A stretch of DNA of 64,000 nucleotides from the NCBI RefSeq assembly GCF_004364635.1, contig NZ_SOAX01000004.1, positions 186,001-250,000 of the forward strand. Reading direction: 5' to 3'. The stretch comes from Halospina denitrificans. GTDB lineage: Bacteria; Pseudomonadota; Gammaproteobacteria; Pseudomonadales; Oleiphilaceae. Positions 1 through 9,534 of this stretch are shown here, in pieces (the stretch's first letter is position 1; each line of letters opens with the position of its first letter). A program made the position numbers and the translations under genes. Under the pieces are notes generated by a model. The model did not search any database and was not told the DNA's origin. It worked only from the letters and a program-made list of their open reading frames with translations.

Positions 1-1
1 C

Positions 2-1216
2 AAGCAGCCGGACCTGGCCGAATACTGGCTTCCCAAGATCCTCAACCGCCACTATGATCCGCGCAATGTGCCGGACACGGAGAAACAGGCGGTCACCATC
101 GGCATGGCCATGACCGAAAAACAGGGCGGTTCGGACGTCCGCGCCAACACCACCCGCGCCTACCCGGTAGCAGAAGAAGGACCCGGCAAGGCCTATGAGC
201 TGGTCGGGCACAAGTGGTTCGTTTCCGCGCCAATGTGCGACGCCTTTCTGGTACTGGCGCAATCCTCCGGCGGACTGAGCTGCTTCCTGCTGCCACGCTG
301 GCGCCCGGACGGGACCAAGAACCCGATGCAGCTCACGCGCCTGAAAAGCAAGATGGGTAATGTGGCCAATGCCTCCAGCGAAACCGAATTACGCGGCGCC
401 CTCGCCTGGATGGTCGGCGATGAGGGGCGCGGCGTTGCCACCATCATCGAGATGGTCGCCATGACCCGTTTTGACTGCATGATCGGCTCCTCCGCCGGCA
501 TGCGCCAGGCTGCGGCCCAGGCACTGCACCACTGTGCCCATCGGAGCGCCTTCGGTGGCCGCCTCAGCGAGCAGCCCCTGATGCAGAACGTCCTGGCCGA
601 CCTGACCCTGGAGAGCGAAGGCGCCGTGGCGCTGACCATGCGCATGGCAAGGGCGCTCGACCACCAGGACGAGGAGAACGAACGTCATCTTGCGCGGCTG
701 GTGACCGCCGTGGGCAAGTACTGGATCTGCAAACGCACGCCCCAGCACGCGTACGAGGCCATGGAGTGCATCGGTGGCAGTGGTGTGATGGAAGACTGCA
801 TCATGCCAAGGCTGCTGCGCGAGTCCCCGGTCAACGCCATCTGGGAAGGCAGCGGCAACGTGCAGTGCCTGGACGTACTCCGGGCAATGAAAAAGGAGCC
901 GGGCGTACTCGACAGCTTCTTCCGGGAAGTGAACCTGGCGCAGGGCATGAACGGCCACTTCGACGCCTTTGCCAGCGCGCTTGAGGACGAATTCCGGAAT
1001 ACGGACAATCTGGAATACCGGGCCCGCAACCTCACCGACCGCATGGCGCTCGCCATCCAGGCCTCCCTGCTGTTGCGCGGCGACAACCAGGCCGTGGCCC
1101 AGGGTTTCTGCGCGGGGCGCCTGCAGCAGCGGGACCACTTCCAGTTTGGCAACCTGCCGGATGACGTCGACTGTGCCGCCATCATCGAGCGCGCGACCCC
1201 CAGCATGGAGGACTGA
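2..1216 (+). CDS. aidB: AidB-like acyl-CoA dehydrogenase (5' end outside window)
   Basis: The reading frame is open from the first bases, so the start lies upstream and about 404 C-terminal residues are visible. The segment GMAMTEKQGGSDV followed by LVGHKWF is the flavin/substrate-proximal signature of AidB, a flavoprotein of the acyl-CoA dehydrogenase superfamily linked in E. coli to the alkylation response. MTRFDC, ICKR, AMECIGGSG and NAIWEGSGN also follow the AidB pattern closely. E. coli AidB is about 540 residues, so roughly a quarter is missing. The stop overlaps the next start (TGATG), so the two genes are probably co-translated. True substrate is unknown; an isovaleryl-CoA dehydrogenase-type activity is the alternative reading. 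Confidence 0.87.
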   Translation, partial: KQPDLAEYWLPKILNRHYDPRNVPDTEKQAVTIGMAMTEKQGGSDVRANTTRAYPVAEEGPGKAYELVGHKWFVSAPMCDAFLVLAQSSGGLSCFLLPRWRPDGTKNPMQLTRLKSKMGNVANASSETELRGALAWMVGDEGRGVATIIEMVAMTRFDCMIGSSAGMRQAAAQALHHCAHRSAFGGRLSEQPLMQNVLADLTLESEGAVALTMRMARALDHQDEENERHLARLVTAVGKYWICKRTPQHAYEAMECIGGSGVMEDCIMPRLLRESPVNAIWEGSGNVQCLDVLRAMKKEPGVLDSFFREVNLAQGMNGHFDAFASALEDEFRNTDNLEYRARNLTDRMALAIQASLLLRGDNQAVAQGFCAGRLQQRDHFQFGNLPDDVDCAAIIERATPSMED

Positions 1217-1506
1217 TGGAGCACCCCCATGTGGCCGCCATGACCCTGCGCTTCCAGGTCTATGGCTGTGAAACCGTACGGGACAAGAAGCGTGTCTTTG
1301 CAGCCATGCGACGGGTCTGGGGGAAGGAACCGGATCTGGCCGTGGCCGAGATCGCCGATCAGGACGATCCGGGACTGGCCACCTGGAGCGTGGTCACCAC
1401 CGGCCCGGATCCCCAGTTGCTCCAGCATCGCCTTCAGGAAGTGGAGAAGGCGATCCTGGCGCGCATTGATGCCCCGATTCTCGACACACAGGTCGAAATC
1501 GACTGA
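1216..1506 (+). CDS. DUF503 family protein
   Basis: A 96-residue protein whose start overlaps the stop of the preceding aidB-like gene, indicating coupling. The N-terminal strand followed by a 'DKKRVFAAM' helix, then 'VAEIADQDDPGLATWSVVT', and a C-terminal helix ending near 'ILDTQVEID' fit the small ferredoxin-like DUF503 family (YlxP-type). Function in this lineage is not established; in Gram-positives the family sits near ribosome maturation genes, which is not the case here. Length matches the family (about 90-100 residues). Confidence 0.7.
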   Translation: MEHPHVAAMTLRFQVYGCETVRDKKRVFAAMRRVWGKEPDLAVAEIADQDDPGLATWSVVTTGPDPQLLQHRLQEVEKAILARIDAPILDTQVEID

Positions 1507-1527
1507 ATAAAAAGCAGTGCACCGCTC

Positions 1528-1746
1528 CTACTCGGTGCTTTCTTCGACACTGTCGCCTGCTTCCTCAGCGGTTTCGCCCGCCTGTTCCATGGTATTTTCC
1601 TGGGTGCCGGTCATGTCCTCGGTGGTTTCTTCGGCGCTGTCCGCAGCATCCTCGCCGGTCTCCTCCATAGAGGAGTCATCACCGCAGCCGGCCAGGCCCA
1701 GCGTTGCAACGAGCATAAGACCAATAATCCATTCGCGCTTCATCAT
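1528..1746 (-). CDS. Small acidic lipoprotein
   Basis: A 72-residue protein. The chosen start (ATG at 1746) has an AAGGA seven bases upstream; a second ATG follows immediately, and a longer frame to 1809 lacks a comparable site. The N-terminus is a lipoprotein signal with lipobox LAGC at about residues 18-21. The mature part is almost entirely Asp/Glu/Ser/Thr with repeated 'EET', 'AEE' and 'ESTE' patterns, so it is low-complexity and highly acidic. An acidic, disordered lipoprotein suits a salt-adapted periplasm, but no function can be assigned. Confidence 0.6.
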   Translation of the reverse strand: MMKREWIIGLMLVATLGLAGCGDDSSMEETGEDAADSAEETTEDMTGTQENTMEQAGETAEEAGDSVEESTE

Positions 1747-2068
1747 TTGCGTTTCCTTGTGCATTGAAGTGTACGCCGGAGTTTTACATTCTTTTACATA
1801 CTGCGGCAATAACCTTTGAATTACCTCTGATTCAGAATTATCAGCCTATTAGCGGACAGCCCGTGAGGGAGCGGCGCCGAAGACTGGTCTATGGTGGCCT
1901 CAGGCCTTATACTGGACTGCTTGAGGGAGAATCAGACAGGTTGGAAGGGACATAATGGCGAGCAATGGTTGCCAGAATCACCTCTGAAATCCGGACACCC
2001 CGCATGAAGATTTCTTCAGCATTGGCGGAGCCGTTTCAGAGCCATCCATTCCGGAGTAATAGCAGTCT
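1747..2068. other. Intergenic region between lipoprotein and panP
   Basis: About 320 bases between divergent genes, more A/T-rich at 1780-1860 than the flanks, presumably holding both promoters. Short open frames here have no recognisable product, no convincing ribosome-binding site and no coding-like composition. I see no clear operator, RNA or repeat. Confidence 0.4.
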
Positions 2069-3730
2069 ATGGGCGGCCACAGCAAAACCGCAAAAGCCAA
2101 TCTGGATGCCATGTACCGGATCTTCACGGTACCCGAGGCGCCCGATTCCACCCTGAGCCAGGTTGACCAGTACATCTCGGGCAACCTGACCGGCTTTCTG
2201 CAGGATCACATCGTCGCCCTGGAGCGCGAAATGGGGGAAATGGAGAAGGACTTCTCCAACCCCCAGGTCCCCGAAAAGCCCATCTTTGTCTCGGAGCAGG
2301 TGCAATTCCTGCTGGACAAACTGGTGGCCCAATCCGTCCATACCGCCTCCCCCAGTTTCATCGGGCACATGACATCGGCGCTGCCCTATTTCATGCTGCC
2401 GCTGTCCAAGATCATGATCGCGCTGAACCAGAACCTGGTGAAAACGGAAACCTCCAAGGCCTTCACGCCACTGGAGCGCCAGGTCCTGGGCATGCTGCAT
2501 CACCTGATCTACCGCTTCGAGGATGCCTGGTACCGCCAGTGGATGCACGATCCCCACCAGGCCCTGGGCACCATGTGCTCAGGCGGCACCGTGGCCAACC
2601 TGACCGCCCTCTGGGTCGCCCGCAACCAGGCTTTTCCCGCCGAAGGCGGCTTCCGGGGCGTGCATCAGGAGGGGCTGTTCCGGGCGTTGCGCTTCTACGG
2701 TTACGAGGGGGCGGCCATACTGGTATCCGAGCGGGGCCACTACTCCCTGCGCAAGGCCGCGGATATCCTCGGACTGGGCCGGGACTTCCTGATCCCGGTG
2801 GCCACGGACGCGGACAACCGGATTGATCCGGATGCCCTGCGCGATCGCTGCCTTGAACTCCAGCAACAGAAGATCCGGGTGCTGTCGATCGTGGGCATTG
2901 CCGGCACCACTGAGACGGGCCACGTGGATCCACTGGAGACCCTGGCGGATATTGCCCGTGAATTCGGTGCCCATTTCCACGTGGACGCCGCCTGGGGCGG
3001 TCCGACGCTGTTCTCGAGGACCCATCAGCATCGACTCAAAGGCATTGATCAGGCGGATTCCGTCACCATCGACGCCCACAAACAGCTCTATACGCCCCAG
3101 GGCGCCGGCATGGTGCTGTTCCGCAATCCATCAGTGGTCAGTTCCATTGAGCTTCATGCCCAGTACGTGATCCGCAAGGGTTCCAAGGACCTGGGCAGCA
3201 CAACCCTGGAAGGCTCGAGGCCGGGCATGGCCATGCTGATCCATTCCGGGTTGCGGATAATCGGGCGGGAAGGCTATGAAATACTGATCGACCAGGGCAT
3301 TGAAAAAGCCGAGACCTTTGCCGAGATGATCCGCAGGCATGCGGACTTTGAGCTGATTACGGCGCCGGAACTCAACATCCTGACCTACCGCTACTGCCCG
3401 GCCCGGGTGCGTGAAGCACTGACCCATGCCAGCGTCGAGGATGCGGAACGCATCAACGCCAGCCTCAACCGCATCACCCGGTTCATTCAGAAAACCCAGC
3501 GCGAGCGCGGCAAGTCTTTCGTCTCCCGGACCCAACTGGAACCCGCGCATTACAACCACTATCCGTGCGTCGTATTCCGCGTTGTCCTTGCCAACCCGCT
3601 GACCACCCGGGAGATCCTGTCAGATATCCTTGCGGAGCAGGCCGCCATTGGCAGTGAGGATTCAATCGCGGGGGAGAAACGGGCACTGGAAGCCTCGGTG
3701 GCAGGGGTACTGGAGACCCTCAGCGCCTGA
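2069..3730 (+). CDS. panP: Pyridoxal-dependent aspartate 1-decarboxylase (PanP type)
   Basis: A 553-residue group II PLP decarboxylase. The PLP lysine is in 'IDAHKQLYTPQGAGM' (Lys about residue 338), preceded by 'FHVDAAWGG' with the PLP-ring aspartate. 'CSGGTVANLTALWVARN' supplies the phosphate-binding region. The N-terminal 'YRIFTVPEAPDSTL' and the overall length match the PanP/TIGR03799 group, shown in Vibrio to make beta-alanine for pantothenate and CoA when pyruvoyl-type PanD is absent. A GGAG lies about 13 bases before the ATG, a rather long spacing. Glutamate or other amino acid decarboxylation is the alternative; panP fits the N-terminus best. Confidence 0.82.
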   Translation: MGGHSKTAKANLDAMYRIFTVPEAPDSTLSQVDQYISGNLTGFLQDHIVALEREMGEMEKDFSNPQVPEKPIFVSEQVQFLLDKLVAQSVHTASPSFIGHMTSALPYFMLPLSKIMIALNQNLVKTETSKAFTPLERQVLGMLHHLIYRFEDAWYRQWMHDPHQALGTMCSGGTVANLTALWVARNQAFPAEGGFRGVHQEGLFRALRFYGYEGAAILVSERGHYSLRKAADILGLGRDFLIPVATDADNRIDPDALRDRCLELQQQKIRVLSIVGIAGTTETGHVDPLETLADIAREFGAHFHVDAAWGGPTLFSRTHQHRLKGIDQADSVTIDAHKQLYTPQGAGMVLFRNPSVVSSIELHAQYVIRKGSKDLGSTTLEGSRPGMAMLIHSGLRIIGREGYEILIDQGIEKAETFAEMIRRHADFELITAPELNILTYRYCPARVREALTHASVEDAERINASLNRITRFIQKTQRERGKSFVSRTQLEPAHYNHYPCVVFRVVLANPLTTREILSDILAEQAAIGSEDSIAGEKRALEASVAGVLETLSA

Positions 3731-3733
3731 TAC

Positions 3734-4000
3734 TCAGTAAAGGGCTTCCTCGTCCTCAAGAACATCCTCGATCAGGTCCAGGAATATCTCATCGGCGTCA
3801 CTGTGCTCTTCGGGGATGCGCACGATGGTTTGCGCACTGATTTCCCGAGCCATGGCCTCCCGGGCGCCCTGCTTGTGGCGGTATTCGCGTGCTATTTCCA
3901 TGCAGCGAGCCGCCGTCGTGGGTTCACTCAGGACTTTTCGGATGAATCCCTTGAGTTCATCAATCACCTTCTGCTGACGACTTTCGGTGGCCGTGCTCAT
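3734..4000 (-). CDS. Small conserved-looking hypothetical protein
   Basis: An 88-residue protein encoded convergently to panP, with only three bases between the stops. The N-terminal half is helical and basic ('KVIDELKGFIRKVL', 'EYRHKQGAREAMAREI'); the C-terminal third is acidic ('DADEIFLDLIEDVLEDEEALY'). There is no signal peptide, membrane segment or metal motif. I do not recognise the family. The reading frame has normal coding character for this genome and no better overlapping candidate. Confidence 0.5.
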   Translation of the reverse strand: MSTATESRQQKVIDELKGFIRKVLSEPTTAARCMEIAREYRHKQGAREAMAREISAQTIVRIPEEHSDADEIFLDLIEDVLEDEEALY

Positions 4001-4068
4001 CCCCGTCTCCTGCGCCTGTACGCCGATGGATTCCTGTATACACCAAGGCCAGTATAGCAGCCGCCACG

Positions 4069-5622
4069 CTACACAAGCATGCCCCGAAGGGTGAAATAAA
4101 GCATGCCCGCCATCAGTCCCGACGCCGGCACGGTAATCACCCAGGCCGCCACAATCTTCAGAAGAATGCGACGCTTGACCATCTCTTCCTGATAGATCTT
4201 TTTCAGCCGCTTACGTTCCTTTTTCTTCAGCTTGACCTCGGTCTGATTCTTTTTCGCCTGACGGATCATGGCCTCCATTTCCTCCACGGAAGCCTGCTGG
4301 AAATCATCCAGGAAAGCCTGCAGTTGCTCCCGGTCATTCCCCTTGTGATGCTCCAGAATGCTGTGCAGGCGGCTGGCGTAATTATGCTTCAGGAATTCGC
4401 GCAGGAAACCAACCCCGAACACGGCGCCCAGCGCGATATGAGTGGAACTCACCGGGAGGCCAAGCTGGGAGGCAATGATCACGGTAATGGCCGCAGCCAG
4501 GGCAACGCAGAAGGCGCGCGTCTTGTCGAGTTCGGTAATCTCAGTGCCCACGGTACGGATAAGACGAGGACCGAACAGCGCCAGCCCAACGGCAAGCCCC
4601 AGGGCGCCGATCGCCATAACCCATAAGGGGATGGGTGCCTCGCCAGCAACCGTCCCCGATTGTACGGCCTCATTGATGGCGGCCACCGGACCGATGGCGT
4701 TGGCCACGTCGTTCGCCCCATGCGCAAAGCTCAGCAGGGCAGCGGCAAAGATCAGCGGAATAGTGAAAAGCCCGTTAACCCCCTCGGTGGAGTTCGCCAT
4801 GGTCGCGGCCTGCTGGACAATACGGCCGCGCACCACCGCAAACACCAGGGCAGCGACCACCAGACCGACGGCACTGGCCTGGAGGAAGCTTGCATCCCAG
4901 AGCTCCGGCAGCGCCTTGATCACCAGGTAGGTCGCGAAGGCCCAGGCCATAACGGCAATCATCCAGGGCACAACCCGTCTTGCCGCCATCACGCGGTCCT
5001 GTTTATAGAGCACCAGGATCTTGAGCACGAACAGAAACGCAGCGGCGATAAGCCCACCGAGTGCCGGGGAAATGACCCAGGAGGCCACAATCCGTGCCAT
5101 CACATCCCAGTTGGCAATGGCCAGTCCTCCGGCGGCCAGCCCCGCCCCCAGAACACCGCCGACAATCGAATGCGTCGTGGACACGGGCGCCCCGACCACG
5201 GTCGCGAGATTGAGCCAGAGAGCCCCGGCCAGCACCGCCGCGGTCATCAGCCAGATGAAATTGCGGGGATCCGCCACCATCTCCGGATTGATGATCCCGC
5301 CCTTGATGGTGCTGATCACCTCCCCGCCGGCAATCAATGCACCCGCCGCTTCGAAAATCGCGGCAATGATAACGGCACCGGTCATCGTCAGGGCGCCGGA
5401 GCCAACCGAGGGCCCGACATTATTGGCGACATCGTTGGCCCCGATATTCATTGCCATATAGCCGCCGAAAAGCGCGGCCACCAACAACAGGGGCGCACCC
5501 GGGACAGATAGGCCGCCGTAATGCATAAAGGCCCAGATCAGCAGCAGGAAAAGCCCTGCGACACCTATACGAAACAGTCGAGCCGCTGGGGCATCAGAGG
5601 AAAGGTCGGCAACGGAGCTCAT
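4069..5622 (-). CDS. pitA: PiT-family inorganic phosphate transporter
   Basis: A 517-residue membrane protein with the two inverted PiT signatures: 'GANDVANNVGPSVGSGA' near residues 60-76 and 'GANDVANAIGPVAAI' in the second half, each followed by membrane helices, and 'PVSTTHSIVGG' / 'PVSSTHIALGA' repeats. PiT proteins move metal-phosphate with H+ or Na+ at low affinity. Between the second PiT repeat and the last helix is a long basic coiled segment (about residues 420-475, rich in KKNQTEVKLKKKERKR), typical of the longer proteobacterial Pit proteins. Its presence fits the phoB, phoR and phoU genes in the same window; no convincing PHO box is seen upstream. Confidence 0.9.
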   Translation of the reverse strand: MSSVADLSSDAPAARLFRIGVAGLFLLLIWAFMHYGGLSVPGAPLLLVAALFGGYMAMNIGANDVANNVGPSVGSGALTMTGAVIIAAIFEAAGALIAGGEVISTIKGGIINPEMVADPRNFIWLMTAAVLAGALWLNLATVVGAPVSTTHSIVGGVLGAGLAAGGLAIANWDVMARIVASWVISPALGGLIAAAFLFVLKILVLYKQDRVMAARRVVPWMIAVMAWAFATYLVIKALPELWDASFLQASAVGLVVAALVFAVVRGRIVQQAATMANSTEGVNGLFTIPLIFAAALLSFAHGANDVANAIGPVAAINEAVQSGTVAGEAPIPLWVMAIGALGLAVGLALFGPRLIRTVGTEITELDKTRAFCVALAAAITVIIASQLGLPVSSTHIALGAVFGVGFLREFLKHNYASRLHSILEHHKGNDREQLQAFLDDFQQASVEEMEAMIRQAKKNQTEVKLKKKERKRLKKIYQEEMVKRRILLKIVAAWVITVPASGLMAGMLYFTLRGMLV

Positions 5623-5793
5623 AACACAGCCTCAAGCTTCATCGAATGGCTCGCGGCACTATAATCGACTCTGTAACAAAAATGAAATCCTGACAACGGA
5701 ACCTGCTCGTCACCCACCTCGTCCAGTTTCTGGTTACAATACCCGCATCTCTCTGAGCAACGACCACCTTTAATCGAGTGCGCGACAATCCCC

Positions 5794-6903
5794 ATGCAGA
5801 AGCCCGGAGAACATACTGCAACAGACGGCATACTGCCTGATTCTGTTGAACAGGAAAGCCGGCGCGTGAGCCGGTTCGTAACCTGGCTGGAATCAACCGG
5901 TGTGCTCGTGCTGATCGTGATCGGCCTCTGGGCGGTCCAGAGCGGCGATATGGGCTATGGCCAGGTGCTCTTTCTGTTTGCGGGCCTGCTTGCGGCCAAT
6001 GAGGGCGCCTTTCAGCTGAGCCGCAAGGCCATTTCCCACCGCAACGGGCTGGTTGTCATCGTACTGCTGCTGTACGGATTCCTCGTCAGTACCGGGGGTC
6101 AAAGCAATACTGGCCCCCTCTGGTTCTACGTGATACTGCCCATGACGTTTTTCATCACCGGCCTGCGTGCGGGCGCCTTCCTGGTTGGCGGCGGCATCCT
6201 TTACAGCATTCTCGTGTTCCGCTTTCCGGAACTCCCCTGGGTCACCACCCAGTATCACCCGGACTTCCAGCTTCGTTTTGTTGCCAGTGTGCTCTTTGTT
6301 AGCGCCTTTTCCGGAATCCTGGATCATCAGCGCCGAAAGGCCCGAAAGGAACTGTTCAACGCGGCACGAAGACACGAGTACGCGGCCAAAACGGATGAGA
6401 TGACGGGGCTTCCCAACCGCCGTGCCATGCTCGCAGAGCTGAACCGGGAATGGTCCCGTTACCACCGGGCAGGACACCTGTTTTCGATCGTGCTTATGGA
6501 TCTCGATTATTTCAAGATCATCAACGATCACTACGGCCATGATGCGGGCGACCACGTCCTGGAATCGTTCTCGGCGTTGCTGAAATCGGCATGCCGTGAA
6601 AGTGATCTCCCGGCACGATGGGGTGGCGAGGAGTTCCTGATCCTGCTTCCGGACACCTCACGACTGGACGCATTATCACTGACGGAACGGATCCGCCAGG
6701 CAACGGAGCAGAAACCCATCATTTATGAGGGGCAGCGGATTCCACTGACGCTCAGTGCGGGCGTCAGTTCCATAACCCAGGCGACAGGCCTCGAGGATCT
6801 GCTCAAGCAGGTGGACAAGAACCTCTACCTTTCCAAGGAGCATGGCCGCAACCGCATCACTCCCGGAGTCAAGCAGGATGAAGGCGCAACACAGGCTCGC
6901 TAA
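5794..6903 (+). CDS. Membrane-bound diguanylate cyclase (GGDEF)
   Basis: A 369-residue protein. The N-terminal half has about five or six membrane segments (roughly residues 30-175) with no recognised extracellular sensor domain. The cytoplasmic C-terminal half is a GGDEF domain starting at 'DEMTGLPNRRAML', with an active GGEEF at residues 277-281 and an intact product-inhibition I-site, RESD at 268-271. It should make cyclic-di-GMP and be feedback-inhibited. It lies 34 bases before an EAL protein on the same strand, so synthesis and breakdown enzymes are probably co-expressed. Confidence 0.9.
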   Translation: MQKPGEHTATDGILPDSVEQESRRVSRFVTWLESTGVLVLIVIGLWAVQSGDMGYGQVLFLFAGLLAANEGAFQLSRKAISHRNGLVVIVLLLYGFLVSTGGQSNTGPLWFYVILPMTFFITGLRAGAFLVGGGILYSILVFRFPELPWVTTQYHPDFQLRFVASVLFVSAFSGILDHQRRKARKELFNAARRHEYAAKTDEMTGLPNRRAMLAELNREWSRYHRAGHLFSIVLMDLDYFKIINDHYGHDAGDHVLESFSALLKSACRESDLPARWGGEEFLILLPDTSRLDALSLTERIRQATEQKPIIYEGQRIPLTLSAGVSSITQATGLEDLLKQVDKNLYLSKEHGRNRITPGVKQDEGATQAR

Positions 6904-6937
6904 AGCACCGGCGCTCGTCTAAGGTTTATCATAATAA

Positions 6938-9523
6938 ATGTGGAATACAGGTGATTTTGTGCGGATTGTAGTCGCCACCAGAGCCCTCGTCACTCTGGCA
7001 CTGATATTGGCTACATGTCTGCCCGGTCCCGCCCTGGCAGACAGCTCTCCCCGTGTTCCGGAAATCCGCTACAAGGCAGTGCCCGCAGAAGCGACTCCGA
7101 CCCCGCGCAGCCTGCTGGAATCGGGCAACTGGCAACGCGCTTCCTCAAGCCCCAACATGGGCTATGACAGCCGGGCCTACTGGTTCCGTTTTTCCCTGCA
7201 AGCACCGGAATCAGGCCGCGTCGAGCGGATTACGCGTATCGGTTACCCCCAGCTTGACGACATACGTTTCCTGCTGTTCCGCAATGGCGAGCTTGAAACA
7301 TCGTTTCACACCGGAGACCGCAAGCCCTTCGCGGAACGCCCCATACAACACGCCCAGTTCCTCTTCCCCACATCCCTTGAAGCAGGCAATGACTACGAGG
7401 TCCTGATCCGGGTGGAAACCAACGGAGCAGTCCAGTTGCCGCTACAGGTCTGGGAGCCCAACGCGCTGTTCACCCATCTCTCGCTTCAGGATCAGGCGCA
7501 TGCCCTGTACTACGGCATCCTGGTGGTCGTCATTCTGTTCAACCTGTTTATTTTCCTTGCTTTGAGGGAAAAAACCTATCTCTACTACACCCTGGCAATC
7601 ACCAGCTACCTGTTACTGATGGCCACTCTCAGGGGCACCGCCTTCGCGGTTCTCTGGCCAGGACTGCCGTGGCTGCACAATCAGATGATGCTCGCCACCA
7701 TTCCGGCGGCCATCCTGTTCTCGGCACTCTTTGTCAGGGCCTTTCTCAGACTGGACCGCAATAACCCCTCGCTGGACATGCTCGCAAAGGGAGCCATCTT
7801 CATCGGCTTCCTGGCGCTGCTGGGCGCCTTCGTGTTGGATTACAGTCTCTCCACGCGATTCTCGGTTGTGCTCGCGGTACCGGCCTTCCTGCTTCTGCTC
7901 AGCATTGGCCCCATTGAATGGGCACGCGGCAACCGCGCCGCCAAGTTCTACACCCTCGCCTGGGCCGCGCTCAGCATCGGCAGCACACTGGCCGCCCTCA
8001 ACAAACTGGGATTAATGCCCAACCACTTTGTGACCGAGTACGGCATCGAGATTGGTTCCGCCCTCGAGGCCATGCTCCTGACCATGGCCCTGGCGGAGCG
8101 CCTTTACCGCGAACGGCACGAACGCGTTCTCGCCCAGGATGCCCGCCTGCGGGAACACGCGGACCGACGGGAGGCCGAGCTGCGCCTCATCGACCAGGCA
8201 TTGCACCATCCGGTCACCGGCCTGCCCAACCGCACTTCCTTTGAGATGCTCGTTAATGACGCCGTCCACAATCGCGCCATCGCGCAATACGCCGTCCTGG
8301 TTATCCAGCTGAGCAACCATCACGCCATTCAGAAAACCCTGGGCCATGCGAATTCGGAAAGCCTGATGGAGCATTTTGCCCACTGCATCGAAAAGCATGC
8401 GCACAGCCTGCCTGGAATTCGCCCTGTCGAGCAGAGCGAACGCGGCCAGCATGTAGTGGCCTCACTTGAAAGCGCCAGCTTCGCCCTGCTTCTGGACGCA
8501 ACCCGCGTCCGCGAAGAGCCGGAAGCCGTCTACCAGTTTATTGAAACCCTGCGTGAGCCCTTCGAATTCCTGGGAATGCAGCTCCCGCTGAGCCCCCTGG
8601 GCGGTGTGGCCATGTTTCCGGAACACGGCGAGGACGCCAGCAGCCTCATCCGCAGGGCCTTTATCGCCCAGGAATCGGAGGAAGCCCAGCGCCGCCACCT
8701 GGCCTTCTACCAATCGCACCGCGACCCTTACAGCAAGGAGCGACTGACCCTTGCTTCCGAACTGCGTACGGCACTGGACTCGGGTGAGATGGGGCTGGTC
8801 TTCCAACCCAAATACAGCCTGTCCGAACATCAGGTTACTGGCCTGGAAGCGCTGATCCGCTGGCCCGGTCGTAGCGACCCGCCCGATCCGGAGACCCTGA
8901 TCAACCTGGCCGAGGAAACCGGACTGATCCAGCCGTTGACGCGCTGGGTAATCCGGGAGGCGCTCGCCTGCCAGTCACGCCTGGTCGCTGATGGCTTCCC
9001 TCTGAACATTGCCGTCAACATCTCAGCAAATAACCTCAGGGAGCCGGACTTTCCATCGTTTGTCCGGAAAATGACGCAGGGGAACCATCCCGGCCTGACC
9101 CTTGAGCTGACGGAGACAGCGATGATGACGGATCCCACAAGTGCCATGGAGGCACTCCGGGAACTGGAGGACGCCGGGATCCCCATCGCGATCGATGACT
9201 TCGGCTCCGGCTACTCGTCACTGTCGTATATCAAGAGACTACCGGCTCGGGAAATCAAGATCGACAAGGCACTGATCACTGACATTACCCACCATGGTGA
9301 CGACCAGCTGATCGTGAAAGCGACGATCGACATGGCACACAACCTCGGGTATCAGGTCATTGCGGAGGGTGTGGAGGACGAGGCCACCCTGGACTGGCTC
9401 AGGAGCCTCAATTGCGACGCTATTCAGGGTTACCTCCTGTCGCATCCCATGACGCTTGAGGATCTGGTCCCATGGCTGAACCACGGAATCCAGCTCCCCG
9501 GCAGCAATAACCTACACGCCTGA
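6938..9523 (+). CDS. 7TMR-DISM / degenerate GGDEF / EAL cyclic-di-GMP phosphodiesterase
   Basis: An 861-residue protein. It has a signal peptide, a periplasmic sensor of the 7TMR-DISMED2 type (about residues 40-170, 'YDSRAYWFRFSL'), then a seven-helix membrane block (about 185-390), a GGDEF-like domain (about 420-560) with no GGDEF signature, and an EAL domain. The EAL motif is at residues 637-639 (LEALIRW), followed by 'ELTETAMMTD', 'IDDFGSGYSSL' and 'AEGVED', so catalytic residues look complete. It likely hydrolyses cyclic-di-GMP in response to a periplasmic, perhaps carbohydrate, ligand. A GTG start at 6959 with AGGTGA upstream is a plausible alternative start, seven residues shorter. Confidence 0.88.
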   Translation: MWNTGDFVRIVVATRALVTLALILATCLPGPALADSSPRVPEIRYKAVPAEATPTPRSLLESGNWQRASSSPNMGYDSRAYWFRFSLQAPESGRVERITRIGYPQLDDIRFLLFRNGELETSFHTGDRKPFAERPIQHAQFLFPTSLEAGNDYEVLIRVETNGAVQLPLQVWEPNALFTHLSLQDQAHALYYGILVVVILFNLFIFLALREKTYLYYTLAITSYLLLMATLRGTAFAVLWPGLPWLHNQMMLATIPAAILFSALFVRAFLRLDRNNPSLDMLAKGAIFIGFLALLGAFVLDYSLSTRFSVVLAVPAFLLLLSIGPIEWARGNRAAKFYTLAWAALSIGSTLAALNKLGLMPNHFVTEYGIEIGSALEAMLLTMALAERLYRERHERVLAQDARLREHADRREAELRLIDQALHHPVTGLPNRTSFEMLVNDAVHNRAIAQYAVLVIQLSNHHAIQKTLGHANSESLMEHFAHCIEKHAHSLPGIRPVEQSERGQHVVASLESASFALLLDATRVREEPEAVYQFIETLREPFEFLGMQLPLSPLGGVAMFPEHGEDASSLIRRAFIAQESEEAQRRHLAFYQSHRDPYSKERLTLASELRTALDSGEMGLVFQPKYSLSEHQVTGLEALIRWPGRSDPPDPETLINLAEETGLIQPLTRWVIREALACQSRLVADGFPLNIAVNISANNLREPDFPSFVRKMTQGNHPGLTLELTETAMMTDPTSAMEALRELEDAGIPIAIDDFGSGYSSLSYIKRLPAREIKIDKALITDITHHGDDQLIVKATIDMAHNLGYQVIAEGVEDEATLDWLRSLNCDAIQGYLLSHPMTLEDLVPWLNHGIQLPGSNNLHA

Positions 9524-9534
9524 GCGTCGCGACA

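Noticed and set aside
4660-5511. A 283-codon plus-strand frame opposite the phosphate transporter
   Set aside because: Lies wholly antisense to an unmistakable PiT gene, with no ribosome site or domain.
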